A DNA stretch of 64,000 bases, taken from assembly GCF_001244735.1 (NCBI RefSeq), contig NZ_LN868937.1, positions 686,707 to 750,706 on the forward strand, in the 5' to 3' direction. The notes below the pieces were generated by a model. The model was given only the letters and a program-made list of their open reading frames with translations. It did not search any database and was not told the origin of the DNA. Shown here piece by piece: positions 52,349 through 61,043 of the stretch (position 1 is the first letter of the stretch; the number at the start of each line of letters is the position of its first letter). The position numbers were made by a program, and so were the translations under genes. The DNA is from Bacillus andreraoultii (GTDB lineage Bacteria; Bacillota; Bacilli; Bacillales; Caldibacillaceae).

Positions 52349-54655
52349 ATGGAACAACAAGTTTTAGTAGAAAAATTACTCGAATATATGAAAGAAGAAG
52401 CGTATAAACCATTGACGGTTAGTGAATTAGAAGAAGCTTTAGGAATACAAGATTCGAGTGAGTTCAAAGATTTTGTAAAAACACTTGTGTATATGGAGGA
52501 AAAAGGACTTGTCGTTCGGACGAGAAGTAATCGTTACGGACTTCCGGAAAAAATGAGTCTTGTTCGTGGTCGAGTATCTGGTCATGCGAAAGGTTTTGCA
52601 TTTGTTGTACCGGATGAACCAGGGATGGATGATATTTTTATTCCACCCGGTGAAACAAATACAGCTCTAAATGGGGATATCGTTCTTGCACGTGTGACGA
52701 AAGAAAGCTCGGGAGCAAGACGAGAAGGGACGATTATTCGAATTTTAGAACGGGGAACGAAACAAATTGTCGGTACATATACACAAAGTATGAATTTCGG
52801 TTTTGTGATTCCAGATGATAAAAAGTTCAATGGTGATATTTTTATCCCGAAACAAGCGTCGATGGGAGCAGTTGAAGGACATAAAGTAGTCGTGAATATT
52901 ACGGTTTATCCTGAAGGTAGAATGAGTGCAGAAGGAGAAGTTATTCAAATACTAGGTCATAAAAATGATCCAGGTGTTGATATTTTATCGATTATTTATC
53001 AACATGACTTACCACTGGAATTTCCAGATGAGGTGATGGAACAGGCGCAATCGACGCCAGATGAAATTGATCCGAGTGAATTAAAAAACCGCCGCGATCT
53101 TCGTGATCAAGTGATTGTTACGATTGACGGGGCGGATGCAAAAGATTTGGATGATGCCGTGACCGTGACAAAGCTTGAAAATGGGAATTATAAGTTAGGT
53201 GTACATATTGCGGATGTTAGTTATTATGTCACAGAAGGAAGTCCGATAGATAAGGAAGCATTTGAACGCGGTACAAGCGTGTATTTAGTAGATCGAGTAA
53301 TCCCAATGATTCCACACCGATTGTCAAATGGCATTTGTTCCTTAAATCCACAAGTTGACCGTCTAACATTATCGTGTGAAATGGAAATTGACGAGCATGG
53401 AACGGTCGTTAGTCATGAAATTTTTCAAAGTGTTATTAAGACAACGGAGCGGATGACGTATTCAGATGTGAATAAAATTTTAGTTGATAAAGATGAAGAA
53501 GTGCGGCAACGGTACGAGAAACTTGTTCCGATGTTTGAAGTGATGGAAGAGTTAGCATCGATTTTACGTCATAAACGGATGAACCGTGGGGCGATTGATT
53601 TTGATTTTAAAGAAGCAAAAGTATTAGTTGATGAAGAAGGTCACCCGACAGATGTCGTCATTCGTGAGCGATCTGTTGCCGAGCGACTTATAGAGGAGTT
53701 TATGCTAGCGGCGAATGAAACGGTTGCGGAACATATGCACTGGTTAGAACTTCCATTCATTTACCGAATTCACGAAGATCCGAAAGAAGACAAGTTACAA
53801 CGATTTTTTGAATTTATTACGAACTTTGGGTTGATTGTTCGTGGAAAAGCAAATTCCGTTCATCCTCGGGCTTTACAGGAAATTTTAGATGAAGTACGTG
53901 GAAAACCGGAAGAGATGGTTGTGAATACCGTCATGTTACGCTCGATGCAACAGGCAAAATATTATCCGGAAAACTTAGGTCACTTTGGGTTATCGACAGA
54001 ATACTATACGCATTTTACTTCACCAATTCGCCGTTATCCGGATTTAATTGTTCATCGATTAATTCGAACATATTTAATCAATGGAGAAATCGATGAAGGT
54101 ACACAGGCGAGATGGAATGCAATGTTAGATGAAATTGCAGAACATACATCAAAACGAGAACGCCGAGCAGTCGATGCAGAACGAGAAACAGATGAATTGA
54201 AGAAAACGGAATATATGATGGATAAAATTGGGGAAGAGTTTGACGGGATTATTAGTTCTGTAACAAACTTTGGAATCTTTGTCGAGTTGCCGAATACGAT
54301 AGAAGGGCTCGTTCATGTCAGCTATTTGACCGATGATTATTATCATTATGATGAACGTCAATATGCGATGATTGGAGAAAGAACCGGGAATGTCTTCCGG
54401 ATTGGCGATGAGATTACTGTTCGTGTCATTAACGTAAATAAAGATGAACGTTCCATCGATTTTGAAGTGGTTGGTATGAAGGGAACAAGACGAGTGGAGC
54501 GGAAGGCAGCACCGAAAGTCGTTGTCGCAAATCCGGATAAAAAACCGAAAAATGTCGACAAGAACGGGAACGCAAGACCAGACAAAAAGCCGAGAAAGAA
54601 AAAGAAGTTTTATGAAAATGCCCCGAAAGCAAAACGGGAAGGAAAACGGAGATAG
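52349..54655 (+). CDS. rnr: ribonuclease R
   Basis: This 768-residue processive 3'-5' exoribonuclease has an N-terminal winged helix, cold-shock domains ([20 protein letters not shown]), the RNB catalytic domain with [13 protein letters not shown] (metal-binding Asp residues), [12 protein letters not shown], and a C-terminal S1 domain followed by a Lys-rich tail. ATG 52349 follows AAAGGAGG. It degrades structured RNA and defective mRNA and works with tmRNA-SmpB, encoded just downstream. Confidence 0.97.
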   Translation: MEQQVLVEKLLEYMKEEAYKPLTVSELEEALGIQDSSEFKDFVKTLVYMEEKGLVVRTRSNRYGLPEKMSLVRGRVSGHAKGFAFVVPDEPGMDDIFIPPGETNTALNGDIVLARVTKESSGARREGTIIRILERGTKQIVGTYTQSMNFGFVIPDDKKFNGDIFIPKQASMGAVEGHKVVVNITVYPEGRMSAEGEVIQILGHKNDPGVDILSIIYQHDLPLEFPDEVMEQAQSTPDEIDPSELKNRRDLRDQVIVTIDGADAKDLDDAVTVTKLENGNYKLGVHIADVSYYVTEGSPIDKEAFERGTSVYLVDRVIPMIPHRLSNGICSLNPQVDRLTLSCEMEIDEHGTVVSHEIFQSVIKTTERMTYSDVNKILVDKDEEVRQRYEKLVPMFEVMEELASILRHKRMNRGAIDFDFKEAKVLVDEEGHPTDVVIRERSVAERLIEEFMLAANETVAEHMHWLELPFIYRIHEDPKEDKLQRFFEFITNFGLIVRGKANSVHPRALQEILDEVRGKPEEMVVNTVMLRSMQQAKYYPENLGHFGLSTEYYTHFTSPIRRYPDLIVHRLIRTYLINGEIDEGTQARWNAMLDEIAEHTSKRERRAVDAERETDELKKTEYMMDKIGEEFDGIISSVTNFGIFVELPNTIEGLVHVSYLTDDYYHYDERQYAMIGERTGNVFRIGDEITVRVINVNKDERSIDFEVVGMKGTRRVERKAAPKVVVANPDKKPKNVDKNGNARPDKKPRKKKKFYENAPKAKREGKRR

Positions 54656-54669
54656 ATTTTATTCGCTAA

Positions 54670-54705
54670 AGCCTCGTGATTCAGTTTTTTACACGGGGCT
54701 ATTTT
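54670..54705 (+). terminator. intrinsic terminator after rnr
   Basis: AGCCTCGTG pairs with CACGGGGCT (one wobble), followed by ATTTT. The 54706-55131 stretch is AT-rich with no gene seen. Confidence 0.75.
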
Positions 54706-55131
54706 CATGTTAATGGTTAAATACAAGGAAAGACAACTTCAACTAAATATGGAATAAAGTAAAACTAGTATGTTCCCTATCGTAGTAATAAGCATATGAG
54801 TATAACTTTTTCAAACAGACTAGATTCTTTGTTCATCACGCATAAACAACAAATAATAAACAAACGTTAGTATCACCATATAAATGAAAGTTGTATAAGG
54901 TTCATTTTTATATATCGAAAAAAAGTCGTAAAAAATTAACGAAAAATCAGCTACCTATTAAAAAATAATCAATTGTTTTATTTGGTCACCCTTGGAGAAT
55001 GATTGATGTTTGAATATGGTCTATTATCCGAATTAAAAAAATCTTAACATATACAAATGAAATAAAATCCAATTCTCTTTAAACGGTATATAAAAACATC
55101 TTGAGTAAATCACAGAATTTCCCAGGCAAAA

Positions 55132-55160
55132 TTGATTTTCCTCTGAATTTTTGTTAAAAT
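55132..55160 (+). promoter_or_regulatory. sigma-A promoter of smpB
   Basis: TTGATT, a 17-bp spacer and TAAAAT lie 25 bases before the smpB start. Confidence 0.75.
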
Positions 55161-55184
55161 TAAAGTTCACTGGGGGAATGTTCT

Positions 55185-55652
55185 ATGCCAAAAGGAAAAG
55201 GAAAAATCGTTGCCCAAAATAAAAAAGCATTTCACGATTATTTTATCGAGGAAAGGTATGAAGCAGGTATTGTTTTACAAGGTACTGAAATTAAGTCGAT
55301 TCGTGCTGGTCGTGCAAACTTAAAGGATGCATATGCCCGAATTGAGAAAGGTGAAGTATTTCTACACAATATGCACATAAGCCCATATGAACAGGGAAAC
55401 CGGTACAATCATGATCCATTACGGACACGAAAGCTACTACTTCACCGAAAAGAAATTAGTAAATTAATTGGTGAAACGAAAGAATCCGGTTATTCGCTTG
55501 TTCCATTAAAAATTTATTTAAAAGATGGTTATGCAAAGGTCGAGTTGGCACTTGCAAAAGGGAAGAAGAAATACGACAAGCGAGAAGACTTGAAGAAAAA
55601 AGAAGCAAAACGTGATATTGAGCGTGCATTCCGAGAAAGACAAAAAATGTAA
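55185..55652 (+). CDS. smpB: SsrA-binding protein SmpB
   Basis: The 155-residue tmRNA partner has an OB-fold with [20 protein letters not shown], then [16 protein letters not shown] and the basic C-terminal tail [20 protein letters not shown] that enters the mRNA channel. ATG 55185 follows GGGGGAA. It acts with the tmRNA encoded 138 bases downstream in ribosome rescue. Confidence 0.97.
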   Translation: MPKGKGKIVAQNKKAFHDYFIEERYEAGIVLQGTEIKSIRAGRANLKDAYARIEKGEVFLHNMHISPYEQGNRYNHDPLRTRKLLLHRKEISKLIGETKESGYSLVPLKIYLKDGYAKVELALAKGKKKYDKREDLKKKEAKRDIERAFRERQKM

Positions 55653-55672
55653 AAAGAACCAAAACATCACAT

Positions 55673-55700
55673 TTGTCTTTTCCTCTAATTTTGCTATAAT
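55673..55700 (+). promoter_or_regulatory. sigma-A promoter of ssrA
   Basis: TTGTCT, a 16-bp spacer and TATAAT place transcription start about 85 bases before the mature tmRNA 5' end, leaving a leader for RNase P removal. Confidence 0.75.
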
Positions 55701-55790
55701 AAAGATGTCGCAAGGGAACTGATAAGCGACGAACATTACATCTGAATAGTAGCTAAGTAAAAAACTATTTCCTAGTTCCTATACTAACAT

Positions 55791-56440
55791 GGGGACGTTA
55801 CGGATTCGACAGGGATAGTTCGAGCTTAGGCTGCGAGTCGAGTCGGCGAGCTCGTAAATAACGCCACGCCAATAATAACTGGCAAATCTAACAATAACTT
55901 AGCTTTAGCTGCCTAATAAGCACTAAGCTGCTCCTTCCTCCATCGCCCACGTGGTAGGGTCAGGGGCTCACTTGAGTGGGATACGCCGGTTGCCTGCTGT
56001 CTGAAGGCGAAGGAAGAGAACAATCAGACTAGCGATTACAAAGCCAGTCGATAGGCCGAGTAACTCGCGAAATACGAATATATCGACTACACTCGTAGAT
56101 GCTTAAGTGCCGATATCTCTGGACGTGGGTTCGATTAAGTATTAGTCGCCTTATGGGGTAACTCATAAGTGAAAACCTGGCTTTATCGGGGAAACCTACC
56201 TCACCTTGTGTGACACGGCAATCCCGAGCGGTATGTGGAGTAATCCAACAGCCGTGTATCGACTTATAGGCTGCCAAACTTCTGGTAGTACTAGGATGGG
56301 CAATGCTACCTAGCATCTAGGTAAATATAGATTGTCCATAAGACGCCAGGGGACCAAGTTTATAAAGATTCGAGCTTGGTCTAAGAGATAGTCAGTGCCA
56401 TGACGAAAGCATGGAAGAGCACGTCCCACCGTCTCCACCA
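55791..56440 (+). ncRNA. ssrA: transfer-messenger RNA, interrupted by a group I intron
   Basis: The 5' end GGGGACG pairs with the 3' CGTCTCC preceding A-CCA, giving the tRNA-like acceptor stem. The tag reading frame encodes GKSNNNLALAA followed by two stops, a normal SsrA degron ending ALAA. Pseudoknot-rich sequence follows, with the conserved ACTCGCGAAATACGAATAT segment. The gene spans 650 bases rather than about 360 because the T-loop is split at 56135/56424. Joining 55791-56135 to 56424-56440 gives a 362-nt RNA with T-arm GTGGG-TTCGATT-CCCAC. Without splicing the T-arm cannot form, so the intron must be removed for function. Confidence 0.95.
56136..56423 (+). ncRNA. group I intron in the tmRNA T-loop
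   Basis: The 288-nt insert obeys group I rules. The 5' exon ends in U and the intron ends in G. Exon CGAU can pair with intron GUCG (56145-56148), placing a U-G wobble at the 5' splice site. A CGGGGAAACC segment (P-like), AATCCCGAGC (Q-like) and AAGAGATAGTC (S-like) appear in the right order, with ACTA near 56290 as the R-side partner of TAGT. A GACCAAG/CTTGGTC hairpin lies before the S element and CCATG-ACGAAAG-CATGG after it as a P9-like stem. No protein is encoded. Subgroup was not determined. Confidence 0.88.
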
Positions 56441-56472
56441 TACATAACTTGGTGGATAACCTAATACACAAT

Positions 56473-56505
56473 AATAGACCAGTCATCGCGACTGGTCTAT
56501 TTTAT
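56473..56505 (+). terminator. intrinsic terminator of ssrA
   Basis: AATAGACCAGTC and GACTGGTCTATT form a perfect 12-bp stem around ATCGC, followed by TTTA. It overlaps the end of the minus-strand pseudogene. Confidence 0.9.
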
Positions 56506-56887
56506 ATTGAAAAATTCCTCTTCAAAAAGAAGTTTGTTTTTTAACTGTACCGAATTATATTTTCCATTTCTAGGAGTAACAGATTCATAGTGATTGAGTA
56601 TATACCTAGCCCTAAGCCGCTTTTGATTTACTCTTAAAAATGGTTCTATTTGTTGTAATATGTATAAGACTTTATTTTTACTTTTATACTCAAGGTATAG
56701 AAATTCCTAAGTTTACTTGGATTGTAAGTTTTCTTGCTGTTTATTGTTCCATCAACTATGGACTTAATGAATACTAATAATTCCTTGTCGGTTGATGCTA
56801 TTGATATGCAAGGTCGCCTATGTTATTTTGGTTCACTCTAGTTAAAAAAATTGCTCCTTCTCCAAAATCATCCTGCCAAATTTCCAT
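56497..56887 (-). pseudogene. frameshifted LAGLIDADG-like homing endonuclease
   Basis: ATG 56887 on the minus strand follows GAGGTGG-AAGGG. With two single-base frameshifts (near 56793 and 56685) a protein of about 130 residues is restored. It contains FIKSIVDGTINSKKTYNPSK (degenerate LAGLIDADG-like helix and turn), then VLYILQQIEPFLRVNQKRLR and VTPRNGKYNSVQLKNKLLFE. The IEPFLRVxxxxxxxA/R...TPRNGKY tail is typical of small LAGLIDADG endonucleases. The assignment rests on motif resemblance only. It lies 57 bases from the tmRNA 3' end, converging on it. Confidence 0.5.
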
Positions 56888-57221
56888 TCCCTTCCACCTC
56901 TTAGAACAAATAAGTATTTATATTCTAATTATAATTTATTGAATTTATATTTAAAGGGTTTTGATGATTACATTTAATACAATTAATACTACAAATTGAC
57001 AATGAAAATTTATTTAGCCTAACACCTTTTTGCCGCTTTTTTGATATTAGTTATCATATATCGCCTCCATAAGGGTACTTTTTGACTGTATCAAAGAGTA
57101 ATTACAAAAATAAAGCCTAATTATAAGTTTCTTATTTTGTTGGGTTTGAATTTAAATAATTATGTTTAAAATCCCTTGGATGGGGGTAATAATATACTAG
57201 AAAGAAAAAGGTGGTGGGAAA
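56888..57221. other. AT-rich spacer, no gene seen
   Basis: There is no ORF with a ribosome site and no CRISPR-like direct repeats. The stretch separates the ssrA/endonuclease remnant from the possible toxin ORF and cas operon. Confidence 0.5.
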
Positions 57222-57275
57222 ATGATTAATTTTGAATCTTTAATAAATATCATAATTATAGTATTAAAAATGTAA
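57222..57275 (+). CDS. possible hydrophobic micro-toxin
   Basis: A 17-codon ORF, MINFESLINIIIIVLKM, follows an AAAAAGGTGGTGGG site at ATG 57222. Its composition resembles the holin-like or Fst/TxpA type I toxins of Firmicutes, though it is shorter and lacks the basic tail. A converging antisense RNA candidate overlaps its 3' region. Confidence 0.35.
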   Translation: MINFESLINIIIIVLKM

Positions 57276-57350
57276 AAAGCTCTTAAAAACAAGTCTTAAG
57301 AGCATTGAGTGAGTGGTTAATTGATTTTATAAGGACTCCGAATCCACTCA
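57274..57350 (-). ncRNA. possible antisense RNA opposing the micro-toxin
   Basis: On the minus strand TAGACT (57386-57381), an 18-bp spacer and TATAAT (57362-57357) suggest a start near 57350. A perfect GCTCTTAA/TTAAGAGC hairpin followed by TTTTT (57303-57274) would end an RNA of about 75 nt at the toxin 3' end. Promoter and terminator are visible; function is inferred from type I toxin-antitoxin layouts. Confidence 0.4.
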
Positions 57351-57557
57351 TAACACATTATAGATATGTACTGTATAATTAGTCTAGCGTGACCTAATAA
57401 GAGGGATTGAAAAAATTAAAAGTACTCTTTTTTTGTTAGGGTTTGACCCGTTTTAGGGGATTGTCATCCAATTATTAACTATTTTTGAATTTTTTTGGAG
57501 GTAGAAGGAATTTTTAAGATATTGTCGAAATTTGTAATTAACCATGAAAAAGGTGGG

Positions 57558-59342
57558 ATGAGTTTGAATTATGTTTGGGTAGAGAAAACTACGAATACAT
57601 ATTCGGATTGTTTGAAGGCTTATGGAATCACTTATTTGCTTGGATTATTAGCTAAGCAAAATAGTAACAGCACAATTTTACTAAAACAAACACCTTCCCA
57701 TTATTTAATTGAGATATCTGATGAAATGTATCACAACTGGGAACGTTATGTTGATTCGTTTGAGACAAAATATATCATGCCCTTCATCGATAATACCGCA
57801 GAGGACGAATTTTCAGATGGAAATACATTTTACTTAAAAGTGGAAAAGGGAAAAAAAGAGGCTTATCAAACTTATTTAATGGAAGGTCAGGATAAAAAAG
57901 GTATTGGAGAAGAACCGCCAAAAGAACTTGCCGACTACCATATCTATTCTCTTTATCAAGGGATGAAAGTTTTAACTGCTCACAACAAAATGGCCGAGAT
58001 TTTCCAACAAGATCCAGAATTGATAAAAATTGTATATCGCTGGATTTTCCTAACGGGTACTTCTCCTCTAATGAACATGGGTGAAAAAATAAAAACCTTT
58101 AAAAAACTTGTAAAAGAATATCAAAAAGGTTCGGGGAAAAAAGTACCCCTAAAAACTACGGTTAATGCCCTTTCTTTTTTTAATCCAGTTCAAGCGAAAG
58201 GGGTAAATAATAAAGGAGCAACGGGAATAAGTCCAAGTGGAGTACAAAGTTTTGTACTCGATGAATTGTTTAAAATGTTAGGTGTTACACAAGGATCTGT
58301 TGGAAAATTAGTGAAAGTAGGGACCAATTCTTATGATTGTCTCTTACTGGTTATCGACCCTAAAGAAGTAGCAAGTGAGGATGTTTTAACAATCGTACAT
58401 AATATAAAGTCCAAAATTAAAGCTCCAAGCAGAACTTACTTTGAATTTTCCACGTTAATGTACACAATTACGGAAGTCCTTAGATCGTTATTGAAAAAGG
58501 AAGAAGGTATTTCTCCAAACTTAATCGATTATGTTGGGGGGGTATACTGCGCTTACTTTAAAGATTTAGGACAAGCCAAGTCGGTTATGAATCTATCTTA
58601 TTATCATTTACCTTCTTGGGTAAGGATTGAAAATGAAGAGGAATTGGAACGGTACGATCGATTATTTACTGATATCATAGATAAAGTCGATAAAATTAGA
58701 CGTGATGAGAATATTCTCCAAGATCTTGATCAGCCGTTGAACCATTTAGTCACCTTTATATCTACAGGACGATTAGAATCATTTTTCATTTTTGTTCAAG
58801 CGTATCATTTTAAAGTGTTTAACGCTACTTATGAGAAAAATAACAAATTAAAATTGAAACCGTTTTCCGATAAGATTTTGCAGGAGGTCATTATGAAAAG
58901 TAATCAACCATATTCAAAAATAGTGGAAGACACAGGCTTTATCAATATTTCAAGGGCAATTTTTCAAGCAACACTAGGCTTACAATATCAAGAAAAAAGT
59001 ATAAGGAAATACCCAGTTCATTATGATTTGCAGCATAAACTCAAACAAAATGCTCCATACAAGGAAAAGTTTATCACGACATTAACAGATTTTGTTGCGA
59101 CTTTTAATAGTGAGAATGCAAGAGTGTTCGAGTCAAACAAAGCAAGAGGGGAAGACAGTCGTACAAGAAAAAATATTACCGATCAGGATCTAGTTTCTGT
59201 CATTAATCTAGTCGATGAGTTTGGAAGCAATTTGGTTGGTAGTTTATTAGTTGCTTTTGGATATGCAAAAAAAGAAAAGGACACTGGAGATAAAAATAAT
59301 GAATCAGCAGAAATAAATAGCGAATCAAAAGTAGAACTTTAA
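57558..59342 (+). CDS. cas8: type I CRISPR-associated large subunit Cas8
   Basis: This protein of about 594 residues is first in the cas operon and is the expected Cascade large subunit that recognises the PAM. I recognise it by position and by its resemblance to the Cas8a/Cas8b-like proteins paired with DevR-type Cas7, not by a catalytic motif. It is rich in charged helices and ends in a polar tail. Start candidates are ATG 57558 and TTG 57564 behind AAGGTGG; an open frame reaches back to 57495. cas7 begins 17 bases after the stop. Confidence 0.75.
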   Translation: MSLNYVWVEKTTNTYSDCLKAYGITYLLGLLAKQNSNSTILLKQTPSHYLIEISDEMYHNWERYVDSFETKYIMPFIDNTAEDEFSDGNTFYLKVEKGKKEAYQTYLMEGQDKKGIGEEPPKELADYHIYSLYQGMKVLTAHNKMAEIFQQDPELIKIVYRWIFLTGTSPLMNMGEKIKTFKKLVKEYQKGSGKKVPLKTTVNALSFFNPVQAKGVNNKGATGISPSGVQSFVLDELFKMLGVTQGSVGKLVKVGTNSYDCLLLVIDPKEVASEDVLTIVHNIKSKIKAPSRTYFEFSTLMYTITEVLRSLLKKEEGISPNLIDYVGGVYCAYFKDLGQAKSVMNLSYYHLPSWVRIENEEELERYDRLFTDIIDKVDKIRRDENILQDLDQPLNHLVTFISTGRLESFFIFVQAYHFKVFNATYEKNNKLKLKPFSDKILQEVIMKSNQPYSKIVEDTGFINISRAIFQATLGLQYQEKSIRKYPVHYDLQHKLKQNAPYKEKFITTLTDFVATFNSENARVFESNKARGEDSRTRKNITDQDLVSVINLVDEFGSNLVGSLLVAFGYAKKEKDTGDKNNESAEINSESKVEL

Positions 59343-59359
59343 TGGAGGATGAATGATCA

Positions 59360-60322
59360 ATGACGAAAGAAATTTATTCTATTTCAATTTCAGGAGAATT
59401 ATCCCTTGATTTGCATGCATTAAATAATGAACGAAGCGAAGGAAACCAGACGTTTACACGGCAAGTAACTGTACTAAATAAAGATGGAGAGCTTACAACG
59501 GTAAATGCCATTTCTGGGGATATGTTTAAACATATTCAAGCAAAGCATCTACACACTATCAGTTTAGAAGAGGGTTTGACTCTGTGCAATGGCTGTTTAA
59601 ATTTTGATTCTAATCGAATTGCCAGTGATAAAGAGTTCACATCTAGTTATAAAAAAGATACACCAGATGAGGAAGTTTATCGCACCATTATTCATAAGTG
59701 TGTATTGGATGATATTGAAGGGATGATGGCAACAGCCAATAGCAAAAATGTTGCCCGAAAGTCGATTATTGAGTTTGGTTGGATAGTTGGAAAGCCGGAA
59801 AAAACATTTACAGAAAACTATTTTCACCTAAAAAAGGCAACTAATGCTAGCCTTGTGGAAGGAGAAAAAGCGGAAAATTCGGGTCAAAATATTTTCTACC
59901 GTCCGCTTAACACGGGGGTATATGCGACGGTTATACATTTAGAAACAGCAAGAATAGGTTTAAATGAAGCATCACTGAATTATGATGTAGATGATGAGGA
60001 AAGAAAGAAACGATACGATGCATTGTTAAAGAGTGTACTGTACACCTTTTTGAAAACAGAAGGTGCCATGAGAGCTTCTCAAGCCCCACATTTACATGAT
60101 TTTAAAGGGGTTATCACCGTTAGCTTTTCTTCACTGCCTGCACCTTCCGTCAGTCCACTCAATGACCAATATCAGGAGGAAATTGCTACCATTACTGCCA
60201 ACCTTAATGAAATGGATAGTGCAAAACAAGTAGAACTTTTGAAATTTAATAGTATTAGCGAATTCACGAAAAATATTAGGGATTTAATGCAGTACGCCCC
60301 AGGTTCCATTGTGAGAAAGTAG
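59360..60322 (+). CDS. cas7: CRISPR-associated Cas7 (DevR/Cst2 type)
   Basis: The 320-residue backbone subunit of Cascade opens with SISISGELSLDLHALNNERS and has GNQTFTRQVTVLNKDGELTT and NAISGDMFKHIQAKHLHTI, the signature of the DevR/Cst2 autoregulator family. A NTGVYATVIHLETARIGLN segment is the RRM-like core. ATG 59360 follows TGGAGG. It polymerises along crRNA. The family identification is strong. Confidence 0.92.
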   Translation: MTKEIYSISISGELSLDLHALNNERSEGNQTFTRQVTVLNKDGELTTVNAISGDMFKHIQAKHLHTISLEEGLTLCNGCLNFDSNRIASDKEFTSSYKKDTPDEEVYRTIIHKCVLDDIEGMMATANSKNVARKSIIEFGWIVGKPEKTFTENYFHLKKATNASLVEGEKAENSGQNIFYRPLNTGVYATVIHLETARIGLNEASLNYDVDDEERKKRYDALLKSVLYTFLKTEGAMRASQAPHLHDFKGVITVSFSSLPAPSVSPLNDQYQEEIATITANLNEMDSAKQVELLKFNSISEFTKNIRDLMQYAPGSIVRK

Positions 60323-60331
60323 GTGAATCCT

Positions 60332-61039
60332 ATGTATTTAGTCGCGAAATATATACCTGTATCCTTATTTTCATTGAGGGAAAGTGATGCAACAAATGTA
60401 GTCGCATCCTCTTACCTACATCCGTCACCGTTTTGTATAAAAATGACGTTGGTTTCTTTATATTTACAAGTGTACGGGAAAGACGGTGTAGAAGAGTGGG
60501 TGTCTTTTTTAAAAGAATTACGCGTGTATATAAAAGGTTCCTCTAAAATTGTTGTTAATAATATGATGATAAAAATAAGAAAACTTAACGATAAAGCGAA
60601 AAAAGAAGATAGAGATGCAGGAATTAATATAAATTCTACTGTTAGTTATCGTGAGTTTGCTTATTTGCATGATTCGATTGAAGTTGCTTTTGGAACAAAT
60701 ATAGATTCTTTTCAACATAATGAAACAACCCTTAAACGTTTATTGCTTCATGTTAATTATTTTGGCAATAGAGGTTCGTTTTTTCAATGGAAAGAGTTTT
60801 ATAAATTAGACAGTGACCTACCGGCTAATTTTACGAAGCAATTGAATAATACATTTGATATTAGTCAGTTAGGGCTATTGAAGAAGATGGATGATTTTTC
60901 GGATGGGGTTACTTTTGATAAGTTAAATATTTATAGCGATGCCAAGAAAGCAAATAATCGTCTGACGAATGTTTTTGTTTTGCCCTATGAAAAAAAGTAC
61001 TCCACTCGCTCTTACACTTTTTATGAACGAAGGGGGTAA
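60332..61039 (+). CDS. cas5: CRISPR-associated Cas5
   Basis: This 235-residue Cas5 follows the N-terminal pattern YLVAKYIPVSLFSLRESDAT and SYLHPSPFCIKMTLVSLYL of the Cas5 variant accompanying DevR-type Cas7. ATG 60332 follows AGGTGA, 9 bases after the cas7 stop. It caps the crRNA 5' handle in Cascade. The following cas3 begins 4 bases after its stop. Confidence 0.85.
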   Translation: MYLVAKYIPVSLFSLRESDATNVVASSYLHPSPFCIKMTLVSLYLQVYGKDGVEEWVSFLKELRVYIKGSSKIVVNNMMIKIRKLNDKAKKEDRDAGININSTVSYREFAYLHDSIEVAFGTNIDSFQHNETTLKRLLLHVNYFGNRGSFFQWKEFYKLDSDLPANFTKQLNNTFDISQLGLLKKMDDFSDGVTFDKLNIYSDAKKANNRLTNVFVLPYEKKYSTRSYTFYERRG

Positions 61040-61043
61040 AAGG

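Noticed and set aside
56029-56316. 95-codon minus-strand ORF across the tmRNA intron
   Set aside because: It overlaps tmRNA exon and intron structure, has no ribosome site, and does not resemble an endonuclease.
55791-56440. Two-piece (permuted) tmRNA
   Set aside because: The order of acceptor 5' half, tag, pseudoknots and T-arm is the normal one-piece order; only the T-loop is interrupted.
56888-57494. Possible CRISPR leader or array before cas8
   Set aside because: No regularly spaced direct repeats of 25-40 bases are present; only single hairpins are seen.
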